A stretch of 22,288 nt of DNA from CAYJBH01 sp964368815 (GTDB lineage: Bacteria > Bacillota > Clostridia > Oscillospirales > Ruminococcaceae): contig CAYJDA010000036.1 in the NCBI GenBank assembly GCA_964368815.1, positions 1-22,288 on the forward strand, in the 5' to 3' direction. The position numbers were made by a program, and so were the translations under genes. The notes under the pieces were generated by a model. It had not been told where the DNA came from and did not search any database. It worked only from the letters and a program-made list of their open reading frames with translations. Within the stretch, counting starts at the first letter, position 1, and each line of letters opens with the position of its first letter. Positions 21,906-22,288 of this stretch are shown in pieces.

Positions 21906-22288
21906 CTACTTAGAATATAACTCAACGATGAGGTGTTCTTCAACGGGGAAGTCGATATCATCACGTTCAGGTAATGTTGTAACGGTTCCCTGTAAAACAT
22001 TTTTGTCCTTATCAAGCCATTTCGGAACCGAGACAACCACAGCACCTTCTCCTGTTAGTCGTTTAAACTTTTCAGAGGCACGGCTCTTGTCACAAACGGC
22101 AACAACATCTCCTGACTTAACAATATAAGACGGTATATCTACCTTATGTCCGTTTACGGTAATATGACCGTGTGATGTTACCTGACGAGCTTCACGACGT
22201 GTCATGGCAAATCCTAAACGATAAACAACATTATCAAGACGACGCTCAACAAGGCTTAAAAGGTTTTCACCGGGCTTACCCTGCATAC
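21906..22288 (-). CDS. rpsD: 30S ribosomal protein S4, C-terminal part (cut by window edge)
   Basis: S4 is a primary 16S rRNA-binding protein of the small subunit. Only about the last 127 codons are present; the frame continues past 22288. The visible part begins around QGKPGENLLSLVERRLDNVV and covers the S4 RNA-binding fold (ARQVTSHGHITVNGHKVDIP), ending in the typical EEHLIVELYSK. The Met near the edge is internal, not a start. A 56-base gap leads to rpoA. The protein is of the usual Firmicute type, without zinc-binding cysteines in the visible part; the N-terminal zinc motif, if any, lies outside. Confidence 0.97.
   Translation of the reverse strand, partial: MQGKPGENLLSLVERRLDNVVYRLGFAMTRREARQVTSHGHITVNGHKVDIPSYIVKSGDVVAVCDKSRASEKFKRLTGEGAVVVSVPKWLDKDKNVLQGTVTTLPERDDIDFPVEEHLIVELYSK

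Noticed and set aside
1..22288. CRISPR arrays, tRNA or rRNA genes, insertion sequences and phage genes
   Set aside because: No regularly spaced repeats, cloverleaf, transposase-like frames or attachment sites were seen. The window is fully taken by ribosomal, wall and flagellar genes.

Overview
The window is one densely packed block, and every gene I can support lies on the minus strand, so it reads from right to left. It suggests a low-GC, single-membrane Firmicute of class Clostridia. The flagellar cluster contains fliY (FliN fused to CheC-type phosphatase domains), swrD/flbD and a TIGR02530-type flagellar operon protein, and no P- or L-ring genes are seen. The gene order flgB-flgC-fliE-fliF-fliG-fliH-fliI-fliJ-fliK-flgD-(TIGR02530)-flgE-swrD-motA-motB-fliM-fliY-cheY-fliO-fliP-fliQ-fliR-flhB-flhA is the long fla/che-type operon of motile Firmicutes. 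I cannot name a species from the sequence alone.

Region by region, in the direction of transcription. (1) 22288-20451: the end of the ribosomal/RNA polymerase operon, rpsD (cut by the window edge), rpoA and rplQ, closed by a strong intrinsic terminator at 20401-20441. (2) 20334-19468: a VanY-like D,D-carboxypeptidase (peptidase M15B) with its own sigma-A-type promoter directly behind that terminator. (3) 19467-19233: a 235-base, very AT-rich region holding a good extended -10 promoter for the flagellar operon, repeated AGTAATA heptamers and an inverted repeat just past the predicted transcript start. It is the longest gene-free stretch; there is no gap above 300 bases. (4) 19232-14605: rod, MS-ring, switch and export-ATPase genes. 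(5) 14548-12655: fliI and fliJ, separated by a 124-base gap with a weak terminator-like hairpin and a TATAAT box. (6) 12597-8346: hook genes (fliK, flgD with an Fn3-like tail, the TIGR02530 gene, flgE). (7) 8287-6347: swrD, motA, motB. (8) 6307-3789: fliM, fliY, cheY. (9) 3704-1: export gate genes fliO, fliP, fliQ, fliR, flhB and the first 128 codons of flhA.

Together the genes supply the proximal rod, MS ring, C-ring switch, type III export gate and ATPase, hook with its cap and length control, the stator, and the CheY/FliY signalling pair. Filament, late chaperone and most chemosensory genes are not here. No fliL gene is found between motB and fliM.

This is mostly a conventional operon, not a new system. 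The parts worth a second look are regulatory: a leader that could hide the flgE ribosome binding site, a structured fliF leader, a GC-rich hairpin after flgE, a tiny leader ORF overlapping fliO, frequent TTG starts, and the unusual placement of the flagellar operon behind rplQ and vanY. Several starts were moved from the longest ORF to the codon with the best Shine-Dalgarno spacing; these are noted per gene.
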